A stretch of DNA of 38,845 nt from Baffinella frigidus (lineage: Eukaryota; Cryptophyceae; Cryptomonadales; Baffinellaceae), in the NCBI GenBank assembly GCA_026770585.1, contig MU647249.1:66324-105168 (forward strand), given 5' to 3'. Each line of letters starts with the position of its first letter. Within the stretch, counting starts at the first letter, position 1. Both the position numbers and the translations under genes were made by a program. This document shows, in pieces, positions 16,333-26,067 of the stretch. The notes under the pieces were generated by a model, which did no database searches, was not told the DNA's origin, and saw nothing but the letters and a program-made list of their open reading frames with translations.

Positions 16333-18350
16333 GTGGCGCCCCGTCCCCCCATGCCTCTACACTCCCCGGTCAAATGAGAGAGTGCAAGGCTTGGAGCCCA
16401 CGGATACAACAACCTCCCCTAATGCGGATGCCCACCTCACCATCCGCAGGTCAACGACGTTCCGGTCGACAAAGTCTTCCCGGTCTTCGCTGACGTACCT
16501 CCCCTCGCAAGCTCCATGCATGCACCTGCAGCATGAGCATAGGCGGACACCGGAACTTGTTCTGGAGAAAGGCCATGCTTCCTTTCGGATCACAGCGAGC
16601 CCCCCTGTACAGAGGATCGCGGCAGACGGTTTCCAATGTCCATCTTCGAACTGAACCCAACGCATACCGGCATCGGATTGCAGGTGACCAGGCTCGCGGA
16701 GTTTCACCCCTCGATCGCCTTCCACCCTGGAGGGGACTTGCGGCCAATCCCGAATAACCCTTTATCGCAAAAGTTGACAGGATTTGTACCACTAAAATAC
16801 TTATAAGACCGTTTTGTACCAGATCCATTCATCACGGGGGACTGAGGGCTCAGTCCTTTTCAAGGGGAGTTGACTTAAGAATGCTCAAAATACCCCCACC
16901 CTGCCTCCAGGGTGGCATTGACCTGTAAGTCATCCCAGAGCCCTGCACGGGAACACGCGGGTTAACCCTTAACCTAAACCCTAAACCCTAAACCCCAAAC
17001 CCCAAACCCTAAACCCTAAACCCTAAACCCTCAACCCTCAACCCTAAACCCTAAACCCCAAACCCCAAACCCTAAACCCTGAACCCTAAACCCTAAACCC
17101 TAAACCCCAAACCTAAACCCTAAACCCTAAACCCTAAGCCCTAAACCGTACCACAACCCCGGGATGTCAACTGGAGGAGAGTCAGCCAACCGGATTGAGG
17201 CAGAGTGGGAGTCATAACCGAAGTCCGGAATCTTCCGGCATGCAGCCCTCGCGCAGCGCTGCATGCTCCCACCGCCGTCAAGTGTGGAGGAAACCGCCCT
17301 TTGCCATTTTCTTGATTTGTATTGGAGCTCGCCGGATTCCGGCGTACAAAACCAAGAACCCGGAAAAGAGGATTTGCTGCCACTCTGGGAGCTGGAGGTC
17401 TGGGAGCGTCCTCTGAATGCAAAAACGCTTCTCCGCTGGCAGGCTGACGCCTGAGCAGAAGATGGGGGTGGGTGCGAAGCGGAGGTGCAGAGACCCACCA
17501 GCAACCCGTTGCAGCTTTTAACCGGGTCGGGTACTGAAGTAAATTTCAGTTCAACCGGACATATCTGTCCGTATCTCCCGTCAGCAATTCTGAGGTCCCT
17601 AGGGACTCCTACCGTAGGTTCCTACCAATAAACTATTCGTTCGGATTCTTGCAAAGATCCGGTAAAAGCTGCTACGGGTTGCTGGTGGACCCATCCGTAC
17701 AACTGTTAACTAATCAATTTGCTTCCCCGGTGCACTCATCGTTCTGCCACTGGAGGCTGGAAGAGGGACCATTTTAGAAGAGGGGTTGTTGAATTTGTAC
17801 CAGGCACGGGCACGGGGGCTTGGTCAAGTTACTGGCAGATATCCGTCAGTAACGTGACCAAATCGTCCCACTTATAAAAGGAACCCCGGTTTTAAAACAA
17901 TACCCCTTTTCTGACCTCGAGTGGTGGTGCGAAAAAAAAACGGCCTAGTTCAGTCAACCTTCGTGCGGGCCCGCCTCAGGTGCAACTTCAAGGACAACTC
18001 GAGCGTCGTGGAAGAATGCCTGGCCACCGAGACCAACACGCTGGTGAGACACTCACCCAGAAACTCTCACGCACTGGACACACTTCAGCGGACACAAAAC
18101 ACGTGCTGTGGAAACACAGACCAGCCTTCTAAACTCCATAGAAACACCCGTGGCGCGGAGACTCCCACGACTGATGACTAACCAGAGGATGCATCTACGA
18201 CTGTTGACTAATCAGATCCACGAACAAGCACAAACCTCTTGCGGCTCTCGTTCGCAGGTGCACATGAAGCTGGAGGGGCCGTCCTTCCCGATCAAGACCC
18301 TCGACGCCTTGTTCCGGGTCCCCTTCCAATCCTCACAAGAGAGAGAGAGT

Positions 18351-18398
<48 letters not shown>

Positions 18399-21300
18399 AC
18401 TCTCAAGCCTGGCCACGCTGGAGCGGACTTGAGGGCAAATGGGACCTTTCTTAAGTCAAGTCTGCGCTGAATCTCCTGCTCAGAGCAGGAGCTTCCTACA
18501 GGAATTGACTCCAGAAAGCTATTATTCCCCCACAAGTCATCTCTCCAGGGTGTGTTGAAACTTTCTAATTTCAACCGGGTTCGAAAATTCAAAAGCCACG
18601 CTCGAAAGTTTCCAGAGTTGACTTGTGCAGCCTATCCCCCTCAGTAGTGTCTGAGAGAACTCCAGACCCGTGTAGTACCAAAAACCCCGTATGGGGTCTT
18701 GGAATGTGGTCATGCTGGTCGTGTAATCAATAAATTGTCCCTCAGCGTGACCTGCATCGCGTGGTTTTTGCTCACTTTGAGGTTTGCGGGTTTGTACCAG
18801 GGGAGGGGCGGAGAAAGAACCCCCCTTCTGAACCCTTACCCCTGAAACCTAAACCCTAAACCCTGAACAACTTGATTCCGGCGCTCCGCAGCCCCCTACC
18901 CTATTGCCTACCGTAGCGCCCGCAGCATGCTGGAATTGGGTTGATGCCGGAAGTTGGGCGTGCACCCTCACCCCCCCTGTGACACGCAGTTTGAAGACAA
19001 GGGCGCCCAGACGGTCGTCACCATGGAGATGCAGATCACGGTGCCGCCCGCCCTCTGTTTGCACTGGAATCCGCCGGGCTTTGAACCATTCCTGGTACAA
19101 ATCAAGGGACCCGGAAAAGGCGTTTTGGTCGCCCTCTGAGGGCTGGTGGTTTTCGAGCTTCTGCCCTCAGGGCTCTGCCTGCCCTGAATCTCAGCTTTTT
19201 GCGCTCGTGATATGTGATCAATGGACGCTGCTTTCCCCCCAATAAACGGCGCTGCCCCCTTCATGAACGCCANNNNNNNNNNNNNNNNNNNNNNNNNNNN
19301 NNNNNNNNNNNNNNNNNNNNNNNNNNNNNNNNNNNNNNNNNNNNNNNNNNNNNNNNNNNNNNNNNNNNNNNNNNNNNNNNNNNNNNNNNNNNNNNNNNNN
19401 NNNNNNNNNNNNNNNNNNNNNNNNNNNNNNNNNNNNNNNNNNNNNNNNNNNNNNNNNNNNNNNNNNNNNNNNNNNNNNNNNNNNNNNNNNNNNNNNNNNN
19501 NNNNNNNNNNNNNNNNNNNNNNNNNNNNNNNNNNNNNNNNNNNNNNNNNNNNNNNNNNNNNNNNNNNNNNNNNCCATACACGAAGCTTGCTCTTCCATAA
19601 ACGGCGCCCCCCCCCTCCATAAACGGAGGCTTTTCGTCTTTTTCTTACTCTCGATCCTGATCAAGAGTGATCCATCCAAAAGACATGTCTTTGGCTCCCT
19701 TGACGGGCGCCCCCTCCCGATGAGCATGTAGGACCACCAGACCTCCGAGGCGGACCAAATTGAGGCTGGGAAATGCGTCAGTTTCTCGGGCGGTAACTTC
19801 GAAAACGAATGTACCACCCGAGGAAATAGCTCCCAACAATCGTCGATTTGGTCCGCCTCGCAGGGCTGGTGGCGTGAGGACGGTGGATCTAGGCATTCGC
19901 AAGGGTAGCTGTCATGCAGTGGATCCGGGTCGGTTGGTCGCAATCCACTTGAAAGTCAACGTGCCCTCCGGCAAATGAATTTAAGACCGCATCTGATGCA
20001 AATTTGGTCACGTTACCGCTGAATCTAGGGGTCCCGAAACCTTCGTAGTCCACCAAGTGGTCACAAAGTCAGCGGTGGCACCTAAGTGAAAACCCCTCTT
20101 TTTCTCATCCAGATGAGGATGGGGCCGATCGGCTGGCTCATGGCCAAGACCGTCATTCCCGGCAAGCTGAAAGGTGCCTACACCCCAACCCTAAACCCTA
20201 AACCATAGACCCTAAACCCTAAACCCTAAACCCTAAACCCTGAACCGTAAACCATGAACCCTAAATCCCAAACCCTCAACCCTAAACCCTAAACCCTAAA
20301 CCCTAAACCCTAAACCCTAAACCCTAAACCCTAAACCCTAAACCCTAAACCCTAAACCCTAAACCCTAAACCCTAAACTCTGAACCCTCATCCCTAAACT
20401 CTAAACCCTAAACCCTAAACCCGAAATCTTAAACCCTGAACCATTCCAGGCAAAATGAAAGATGTCCAAACCCTGATCGCTCAACCTCAAACCTTAAACC
20501 CTTTTGGACAGCCACTCGACTGGGTCTAAACATTTAATGCAAAATAGCTACGGGGAAATACGTTTCGGCGTCACAATCAGCTCGCCGCAACGCATTTCAC
20601 CCCAACTATCCACGATTGTGCTATCGTCAACACGAGTTTGACCATTTCAGGTTCAAATTGTACTTGATCCCGGTTTTACAAAGCCTAGTCGAGTTCCTCG
20701 TGGCGTGAACCCTAAACCCAAACCCTAAACCCGCAACCCTTTTCTTCAATTTGTACCTACTTAGGTTACATACCCCCGGACATCCGGGTCCTGCCTTTTA
20801 CGGGCCAGGGGCGTTGTGACCCCGCTTGGGAGGGGAGAGGCCGCGCCGGCCAAGGCCCGACACACAAGCGAGAGAGAACTTACCTTCATTAGTCAACCAT
20901 TGAGGCTCATCACCTGTCCGACCAAGGCTCACAGGCGTGGTCTCTTGCATCAAACGCTTGGCGGGTTTATGGTTTGGGGTTCATGGGTGAGGGTCTAAGG
21001 TTTTGGAGCCTGATTGGAAACCCTTCCTTTGCCTCTGCCACTCCCGACGAATCGCCACCCTGCACAGACCCTGCGTCGAGACATGCACGCTGAAACCTTG
21101 AACCCTGGTCCCTAACCGCGCCCGGACACGTACCGGTTCCCAGTTTTAAAGGGGTGTTTACAGCCAGTTTTGAGCGTCGTTGTGTCAGCCCGTAACAACA
21201 GTCGTATTGTTATTTTATTTTTTTAAACTCGTGTTTACCGACGAAAAGAGGCGAAAGAGCACCGTCGCAAAGACCACACTGCATGGAAATTAAAAGTCTA

Positions 21301-21723
21301 GAAAGATATGAATGGGATTATCGGCAAGAAAGTTCCCACACAAAAGGCCTTAGAATAGTAATTTATTCTTTTTAGGGCATTTTCCAATCTTTCTAGACTT
21401 TTGATTTCCATCCCCTCTGGTCATGGTTTTAGTGAAGACTTCCGGTCCGGGCGCGGACCCGTCAAAACACGTGTACGCTCAAACTATAAAGGACCTGAAC
21501 ATCAAACATGAAACCCTTAACCCCCCCCACCCCCCAACCCTCAAATCTCAACAATCAACATTAAAACCCAAACCAAACATCATAACCCTCCCCTCAACCC
21601 TACACCCGAAACACAGGCATGCAGAAGATGATCCTGGGCGCTCTCAGCGATTATTCCAAGACTCCGGCCTTCGAGACAGGCGGGCAGGGAGAATCTACAC
21701 CCGTTGTCGCGATCAACAACTGA
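16306..21723 (+). CDS. SRPBCC/START-like ligand-binding protein, 9 exons
   Basis: About 171 residues, a normal size for the SRPBCC (Bet v1/polyketide cyclase-like) helix-grip fold, which binds lipids or other hydrophobic ligands. Landmarks: N-terminal VNDVPVDKVFPVFADVTRL (the usual start for Vf..l.D), AEFHPSI, QKMGVGAKRRCNFKD (the GvGa.R turn, residues 49-63), FEDKGAQTVVTMEMQIT (the T.vT strand) and MRMGPIGWLMAKTVIPGKLK in the C-terminal helix. Exons: 16306-16332, 16450-16494, 16684-16742, 17443-17484, 17980-18043, 18258-18317, 18990-19040, 20113-20173, 21617-21723; phases agree. The third exon needs a noncanonical donor, and a 301-base N gap lies between exons 7 and 8. The ligand is unknown. 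It is divergent from the SDR gene. Confidence 0.78.
16450..16494 (+). CDS. SRPBCC exon 2
   Basis: VNDVPVDKVFPVFAD, matching the typical first strand and helix of the fold. Acceptor CATCCGCAG, donor GTACCT. Confidence 0.8.
16684..16742 (+). CDS. SRPBCC exon 3, donor uncertain
   Basis: VTRLAEFHPSIAF is the conserved helix segment, continuing HPGGDL. No GT gives the needed phase nearby. CG/GCCAAT (a GC donor) joins in frame to exon 4 with family-typical spacing; a longer exon using AA/GTTGAC near 16770 is the alternative. Confidence 0.6.
16965..17150 (+). repeat. Telomere-like (CCCTAAA)n tract
   Basis: CCCTAAA/CCCCAAA/CCCTCAA variants in the SRPBCC intron between exons 3 and 4, C-rich in sense. 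Confidence 0.95.
17443..17484 (+). CDS. SRPBCC exon 4
   Basis: LTPEQKMGVGAKR with the GVGA turn. It ends AG/GTGCAG and exon 5 starts AG/GTGCAA, a direct repeat across the intron. Confidence 0.75.
17980..18043 (+). CDS. SRPBCC exon 5
   Basis: CNFKDNSSVVEECLATETNT then L. Acceptor CGCCTCAG completes an Arg codon; donor GTGAGA. Confidence 0.82.
18258..18317 (+). CDS. SRPBCC exon 6
   Basis: VHMKLEGPSFPIKTLDALFR, acceptor CGTTCGCAG, donor GTCCCC. Confidence 0.8.
18338..18396. repeat. (GA)n tract
   Basis: GA repeat on the plus strand shortly after the exon 6 donor. It is purine-rich in the sense direction, unlike most such tracts in the window. Confidence 0.95.
18868..18965. mobile_element. Family E hairpin element, decayed
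   Basis: GATTCCGGCGCTCCGCAGCC to TTGATGCCGGAAGTTGGGCG, with TTGCCTACCGTAG inside. Confidence 0.6.
18990..19040 (+). CDS. SRPBCC exon 7
   Basis: FEDKGAQTVVTMEMQIT, the strand that carries the T.vT pattern. Acceptor GACACGCAG, donor GTGCCG. Confidence 0.82.
19273..19573. other. Assembly gap (301 N)
   Basis: The flanks on both sides carry AATAAACGGCGCTGCCCCCT or CATAAACGGCGCCCCCCCC repeats, so the gap probably hides a tandem repeat of that unit. It lies in the intron between SRPBCC exons 7 and 8. Reading frames through it mean nothing. Confidence 1.
19736..19872. mobile_element. Inverted-repeat element (GGCGGACCAAAT)
   Basis: CCACCAGACCTCCGAGGCGGACCAAAT pairs with ATTTGGTCCGCCTCG followed by GGGCTGGTGG. 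A half-copy in the opposite orientation is at about 9195-9275 (GCGGACCAAATCGACGAGTG, ATTTCCTCGGGCGG). Confidence 0.7.
20113..20173 (+). CDS. SRPBCC exon 8
   Basis: MRMGPIGWLMAKTVIPGKLK plus one base. Acceptor CTCATCCAG, donor AAAG/GTGCCT. A CCCTAAA tract follows the donor directly. Confidence 0.82.
20181..20445 (+). repeat. Telomere-like (CCCTAAA)n tract
   Basis: The purest array in the window, with about 15 successive perfect CCCTAAA units near 20280-20380. It starts right after the exon 8 donor and is C-rich in sense. Confidence 0.97.
21284..21410. mobile_element. MITE with 24-bp ends (TGGAAATTAAAAGTCTAGAAAGAT)
   Basis: Left arm 21284-21307 and right arm 21387-21410 are near-perfect complements. 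127 bp, AT-rich, in the last SRPBCC intron. Confidence 0.75.
21617..21723 (+). CDS. SRPBCC exon 9 and stop
   Basis: Two bases complete Gly, then MQKMILGALSDYSKTPAF and a polar tail ending VAINN, TGA at 21721-21723. Acceptor GAAACACAG gives the right phase. Confidence 0.75.
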
Positions 21724-21755
21724 GCAGCACTGGGAGATGCTGGGGCGCTCACAAG

Positions 21756-21832
21756 GATCCTTCAAGTCTTTTAGGTTCTTCGAGCTCCCAACATAGGCGG
21801 ACACCGGAACTCGTTCTGCAGGAAGCGCACCA
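21756..21832. repeat. Dispersed repeat Q, second-type copy
   Basis: GGTTCTTCGAGCTCCCAACA and TAGGCGGACACCGGAACTCG, shared with 13293-13370, 16531-16594 and 23604-23688. Confidence 0.7.
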
Positions 21833-21920
21833 CCCTAGGACCATACAGTAGGCAGCTACCTAGGACCCCACGGTGATCCCAGGGGAAGGAGGGGCTCATG
21901 GTGAGCGAGGTACCCCTGCA
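21830..21920. mobile_element. Family A MITE, right-half remnant
   Basis: Starts CACCCTAGGACCATACAGTA and ends GAGCGAGGTACCCCTGCA; the left arm is replaced by repeat Q. Confidence 0.75.
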
Positions 21921-21943
21921 GAGCTCGTTGTAGACACCACCAC

Positions 21944-22063
21944 TACAGGGGTATCTCGCTCATAGGAAACCGCCCCCCCCTAGGACTACCATAGGGCCCT
22001 AGGCGTAGCCCTACTGTAGGGTCCTATCGGGAGGCGGTTTCTTATGATCGAGGTACCCCTGCA
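21944..22063. mobile_element. Family A MITE
   Basis: TACAGGGGTATCTCGCTCAT to GATCGAGGTACCCCTGCA, 120 bp. Confidence 0.9.
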
Positions 22064-22715
22064 CTGATACGGGCGGAGGCAGCAGTGCTCTCTTTCCCGA
22101 GGTGGGCCTGCAACGTAGGCAGGATTGGTAGACTTTCGGATCACTCTTTACAAGGCTCGAGATTGATGAAGAAGACACTTCAAACGAGCGGGTCCTCCCC
22201 ACCACGCCAGGGTACAAGTGGAATTTTCAGATACAAGTCCAAGGTTTTACATGTACCTGGAAACGATAATTGTACATCTTTTTTTTTGTAATCGATTGTA
22301 TATCGTGTTCTTGGTATCCAGGCAAAACTCTGGACGTGTAGAGGACGAGGATCTGCGATTTCTCGAGAAGTTATGCACACAGGTTTTGTATCACTAAGCT
22401 AAACGTCGTGTTCTGAAATTGCCACTTGTGCCCTGGCGTGGCCTCGACGGCTGTCTGTCCCTATCCTTGCACCTTATTATCCCCAGAACTTTATTCATGC
22501 GAATTTACATCCACTTGTGCACCACTTGGGAACCCCGTTTCAATGCTGTACCTCTCAGTGCTGTACATGTACCTCTTTTCTAAAAAAGTGGCATTCGTTC
22601 CGGGGGGGTAAGTGACGAATTGCTGACTTTGGGCATGTTTCTTGGGCAAGAATCCAATAATTGACTTGAGCACGGTACCTCGTAGTGTTTTGAGCGGGGG
22701 TACTCTTGTACTTGT

Positions 22716-22903
22716 TACAGGGGTATCTCGAATACAAGAGAGTTTCTTTGGCCTCTCTTGCATCCGATACGCATCCGATACATGTATCCATTCAGTGCCC
22801 ATGCCGCCAAATTTGGCGGCATGGGCCAAGAGGTCCTAGGCGGGTCCTAGGGCCCTACCTTAGGGCGTATGAGCCCAATGGTCACTTAAGGGATACCCCT
22901 GTA
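22716..22903. mobile_element. Composite of family A ends and family B interior
   Basis: The outer ends TTACAGGGGTATC and GATACCCCTGTAA are perfect 13-bp complements from family A. The right part (from about 22830) is a family B right half whose terminal TA coincides with the TA of the family A arm. A hairpin TGCCGCCAAATTTGGCGGCA lies in the middle. Confidence 0.75.
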
Positions 22904-23066
22904 ACCAGCACTCTGTGAGCCTCGGTCAGTCAGGTAGCGAGCCTCGGCCATGGGCCAGGTCGCGAGCCTCTAGTTGAGTGATGTGAACGGTCAATGAACT
23001 CAGGTTTGGTCTCAGCTCGTGTTGCCCCAGGGCCTTGTGAGACGCCTCCCCTCTAGCGGGGTCATA

Positions 23067-23752
23067 CACTCTCACTCCAGGACCATCACACCAAGTCCCC
23101 CAACCGAGGAGACGCTCCCCAAGCCCAATTCGCTCGCAACTGCGGCATCAGCTGTTGATAAGATAGCCTCGGCGAGGTCCACTGCCGTCAAGATACCGAA
23201 AAAGTGCCATGGGAGCGGGCTCGACCTCTCCCTTCCCCTTTCCCGCCACAGAGCAGGATCCTTGCCTGCGCGGTTGACTAAAACTTCTGGGGAGCCACCA
23301 AAAGTTGACCACGCAGGGTCCTTCGAGGGTTATCTGGTCCGCGTTCTTGGAGCCGTTTGTGCGTTCTTGGAGCCGTTTCAGCAGTCGTTTGTCCACGTTT
23401 GGTCGATATCCTGTGCAAATTGACTTTTGAAATACCCCCCCAAGCGCCCTCCGTCAAAAGTTGACGGGCTTGGAGATTTTTGACGTTCGTTCTCTCTTCG
23501 GTGTTCGCAGGGTCCACGAGAAGGCTGGCGTTGTCCTGTTTGGCCCAAGAAAGAAGGGAGGACAGAGAGGGGAGGCGATGGACGAGTGGCACTCGCCGGC
23601 CCTTAAGGTCCTTCAGGTCCTTCGAGCTCCCAACATAGGCGGACACCGGAACTGGTTCTGTAGAAAGGCCTTGCTTCCTTTCGGATCGGCGGGCGCTGGC
23701 GCGGTGTCTGTGAGGTACGGGTATCCAAAGTGTCGGGCGGCGTGAGCAGGTC
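23067..23752 (+). pseudogene. Inverted partial copy of the 24748-25888 gene
   Basis: The plus strand here matches the minus strand of about 25267-25834. It covers most of exon 1, the whole intron and the start of exon 2. Most of the first 390 bp look identical; the exon 2 part lacks five bases after CCTGTTTG and is interrupted by repeat Q at 23604-23688 and a shorter insertion near 23708-23735. The copy lacks the start codon. Confidence 0.88.
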
Positions 23753-23755
23753 CAC

Positions 23756-23874
23756 TACAGGGGTACCTCGCTCACAAGAAACCGTCCCCCCCTAGGACCC
23801 TACAGTAGGACTATGCCTAGGGCCCTATGGTAGTCCTAGAGAGGGGCGTTTCTTATGAGCATGGTACCCCGGTA
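23756..23874. mobile_element. Family A MITE
   Basis: TACAGGGGTACCTCGCTCAC to ATGAGCATGGTACCCCGGTA; it abuts the end of the inverted gene fragment. Confidence 0.9.
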
Positions 23875-23961
23875 TTGAAGCTGCGAACGGAGTTGTCGTC
23901 TTGGGGGGGGATGAAGGGTTTGGGTTTCAGTGGGGAGCCGGTCGCGTGCTACGTAGGGTCC

Positions 23962-24066
23962 TATCCCTCAAGTGGCGAGTAGGCTCATACGCCCTAGCGT
24001 AGGGCCCTAGGACCTGCCTAGGACCTCTTGGCGGTCAATTTTGACCGTCTCGCCACTTAGGGGATA
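23962..24066. mobile_element. Family B MITE
   Basis: TATCCCTCAAGTGGCGAGTA to CTCGCCACTTAGGGGATA, 105 bp, with GGTCAATTTTGACC in the loop. Confidence 0.92.
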
Positions 24067-24085
24067 GGGAGATGGCTTGCAGTCG

Positions 24086-24206
24086 TACAGGGGTACCTCG
24101 CTCATAAGAAGCGCCCACCCCCCTTGGACTACCATAGGGCCCTAAGCATGGGCCTACTGTAGGGTCCTAGGGGAAGGCGCTTTCTTATGAGCGAGGTACC
24201 CCTGTA
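24086..24206. mobile_element. Family A MITE
   Basis: TACAGGGGTACCTCGCTCAT to ATGAGCGAGGTACCCCTGTA, 121 bp. Confidence 0.93.
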
Positions 24207-24234
24207 CACGTGTTCACTCGAGCGGTGATGCACG

Positions 24235-24353
24235 TACAGGGGTACCTCGCTCATGAGAAAGCGCCTCCCCCTAGGACCCCGCAGTAGGCCCATGCCTAGG
24301 GCCGTATGGTGGCCCTAGGGGGGTTGAGTTTCTTATGAGCGAGGTACCCCCTA
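24235..24353. mobile_element. Family A MITE
   Basis: TACAGGGGTACCTCGCTCAT to GAGCGAGGTACCCCCTA, only 28 bp after the previous copy. Confidence 0.9.
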
Positions 24354-24747
24354 CGAACAAGCCACCGTGGCCAAGGCGCGGGGCGAGTGCGAGGTGCGCG
24401 GGAGGTGCGAGGGAGGGAGCGAGCAAGGTTCGGAGGGAGGGTGCAAGGGAGCGAGGGAGGGTGCGAGGAGCACGGTGGCGGGAGAGGGGAAACGCTGCGG
24501 CTCCGGCCGCTGTCTAGGTGGGAAGCAGGAACGTCCTGGAGTCCGGAAGAGCGCTAGCTAGTCATCAACATCGTGGGGGGGGGCTTCACGTGCGGCCTTG
24601 AGCGAGTGCACGCCACCGCTTGAAGTTGCACGCGGCACATAGTGCACCAATCAGCAAACCACGCGAGTGCAGGATGCGGCAAATCACGCGAGTCCACGCT
24701 CCCCAGCGCCAGAGATCAGACATGAACCTGTATTCGCCCACTGCGGT

Positions 24748-25395
24748 TCAGCGCCTACAGTGAAAAGAAGTCGTGTCGTTGGGCGAGTTCCCGCGCGGCG
24801 GCGGCGCGAGACCCGGCAACGCCACACGTTTCTGATGCCCCCACACGCCGTCCTCCATCGCGTCCGCGCCCCATTCGTCAGTGTCCCGTGCTCTCTTGCT
24901 TCCTGGCGCCTGGGTGCGCGCGAGCCTCGCCTCGAGCGTGGCAACCTGCTCCGCCCAGAAGTGGGAGAGCGGGTCGTGGGGGTCACGAAGCAAGAGCGCC
25001 CTCCACTTGTGAACCTGCGTCACCAGCCTTTCCGTGCGAATAGTGCTTTTTTCAAGAGACCCCTCGCCGTGCGATGTGTGCGTGACCAGCGTGGGAACAG
25101 CGTGCGTGTGCGCCTCGTCCTCATCCATCATCATGCCCTGCGGCGGGGGCGAGGCCCGTCCCGTCTGCTGCATCCATGCGCCCGAGCCGTAAGGTAGTCC
25201 GCCCCAGTCGAGATCAGCCGCTGGGTACCGCCCGTTCGCAAAAGCTTGACCAGCTTGACCAGCGCCCCTGCTCGCGCCGCCCGACACCGCGCCAGCGCCC
25301 GCCGGCGAGTGCCACTCGTCCATCGCCTCCCCTTGTTCTCCTCCCGTCTTTCTTGGGCCTTTGCAAACAGGACAACGCCAGCCTTCTCGTGGACC
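24748..25395 (-). CDS. Unrecognised gene, exon 2 and stop
   Basis: 215 codons open in one frame, starting GPREGWRCPVCKG and ending RGNSPNDTTSFHCRR. Openness, polar content and an acidic-histidine stretch (MMMDEDEAHTHAV) favour real coding. Confidence 0.5.
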   Translation of the reverse strand, partial: GPREGWRCPVCKGPRKTGGEQGEAMDEWHSPAGAGAVSGGASRGAGQAGQAFANGRYPAADLDWGGLPYGSGAWMQQTGRASPPPQGMMMDEDEAHTHAVPTLVTHTSHGEGSLEKSTIRTERLVTQVHKWRALLLRDPHDPLSHFWAEQVATLEARLARTQAPGSKRARDTDEWGADAMEDGVWGHQKRVALPGLAPPPRGNSPNDTTSFHCRR

Positions 25396-25888
25396 CTGCG
25401 CGCGCACCAAAGAGAGAACGAACGTCAAATTCGCCCTCCACTTTTGACGGAGGGCGCTTGGGGGGGTATTTCAAAAGTCAATTTGCACAGGATATCGACC
25501 AAACGTGGACAAACGACTGCTGAAACGGCTCCAAGAACGCACAAACGGCTCCAAGAACGCGGACCAGATAACCCTCGAAGGACCCTGCGTGGTCAACTTT
25601 TGGTGGCTCCCCAGAAGTTTTAGTCAACCGCGCAGGCAAGGATCCTGCTCTGTGGCGGGAAAGGGGAAGGGAGAGGTCGAGCCCGCTCCCATGGCACTTT
25701 TTCGGTATCTTGACGGCAGTGGACCTCGCCGAGGCTATCTTATCAACAGCTGATGCCGCAGTTGCGAGCGAATTGGGCTTGGGGAGCGTCTCCTCGGTTG
25801 GGGGACTTGGTGTGATGGTCCTGGAGTGAGAGTGCTGGTCCCTGGTTGGTGTGGCCGCTGGCGGCGGGATTTTGACGGGGTGATTCAT
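24748..25888 (-). CDS. Unrecognised protein, two exons, head to head with ARP4
   Basis: ATG at 25886-25888 starts MNHPVKIPPPAATPT. A Pro/Ser/Thr-rich first exon runs to about 25715 (donor GCC/GTCAAG; 25725 with donor AG/GTCCAC is the alternative). The second exon starts at 25395 after GCGCGCAG and stays open to a stop at 24748, giving about 273 residues. Visible features: GWRCPVCKG (a single CxxC), MDEWHSP, Gly/Ala/Pro-rich stretches and a helical segment near the end (VTQVHKWRALLLRD, FWAEQVATLEARL). No family is recognised. The start lies 74 bp from the ARP4 start on the opposite strand. An inverted partial copy sits at 23067-23752. The junction frame is uncertain, since exon 2 is also open in another frame (VHEKAGVVLFAKAQERREE) for a shorter distance. 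Confidence 0.55.
25715..25888 (-). CDS. Unrecognised gene, exon 1
   Basis: 58 codons ending DKIASARSTA in the preferred model. Low-complexity Pro/Thr/Ser composition with TEETLPKPN. Confidence 0.5.
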
Positions 25889-25962
25889 TGCGGCAGTTCG
25901 GAGGCTCGGCGCAGGAACCGCACCGTGGTGGGCGGGTGTGTCGGGATCCGCTGTAAGGCAAA
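25889..25962. promoter_or_regulatory. Compact bidirectional promoter region
   Basis: Only 74 bp separate the two divergent ATG codons. The stretch is GC-rich with GGTGGGCGGG and no TATA box, so both leaders must be very short or overlap the opposite gene. Confidence 0.55.
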
Positions 25963-26067
25963 ATGTACGGTGGAGATGAAGTCTCAGCCATCGTGCTCGA
26001 CGTCGGTTCCAGCAACTGCAAGGCGGGCTTTGCGGGAGAGGACAACCCCAAGGCTGTCTTCCCTACG
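25963..26067 (+). CDS. ARP4: ARP4 exon 1
   Basis: 35 codons, [17 protein letters not shown] to [10 protein letters not shown], donor ACG/GTTTTA. Confidence 0.95.

Larger units (their letters stand above)
21724..24747. other. Intergenic region of elements and an inverted gene fragment
   Basis: No complete gene is seen. The region holds family A elements (21944, 23756, 24086, 24235), a family B element (23962), an A/B composite (22716), repeat Q, the left arm of a large inverted repeat (23067-23752) and a GA-rich stretch (24360-24540). Confidence 0.6.

Noticed and set aside
17954-17979. Upstream extension of SRPBCC exon 5 (STFVRARLR)
   Set aside because: It is open, but the acceptor GTTCAG would not fit the phase of exon 4, and the acceptor at 17979 restores the expected RRCNFKD.
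19214-19943. Open frames of 119-241 codons across 19273-19573
   Set aside because: They run through N bases and have no meaning.
23019-23423. Plus-strand 134-codon frame as a second functional gene
   Set aside because: It is the inverted copy of exon 1 and intron of the gene at 24748-25888, without that gene's start codon, and its exon 2 part is frameshifted.
24667-25197. Plus-strand 176-codon open frame
   Set aside because: It is antisense to the second exon of the minus-strand gene, whose frame is longer and has a plausible acceptor and start exon. It could not be fully excluded.
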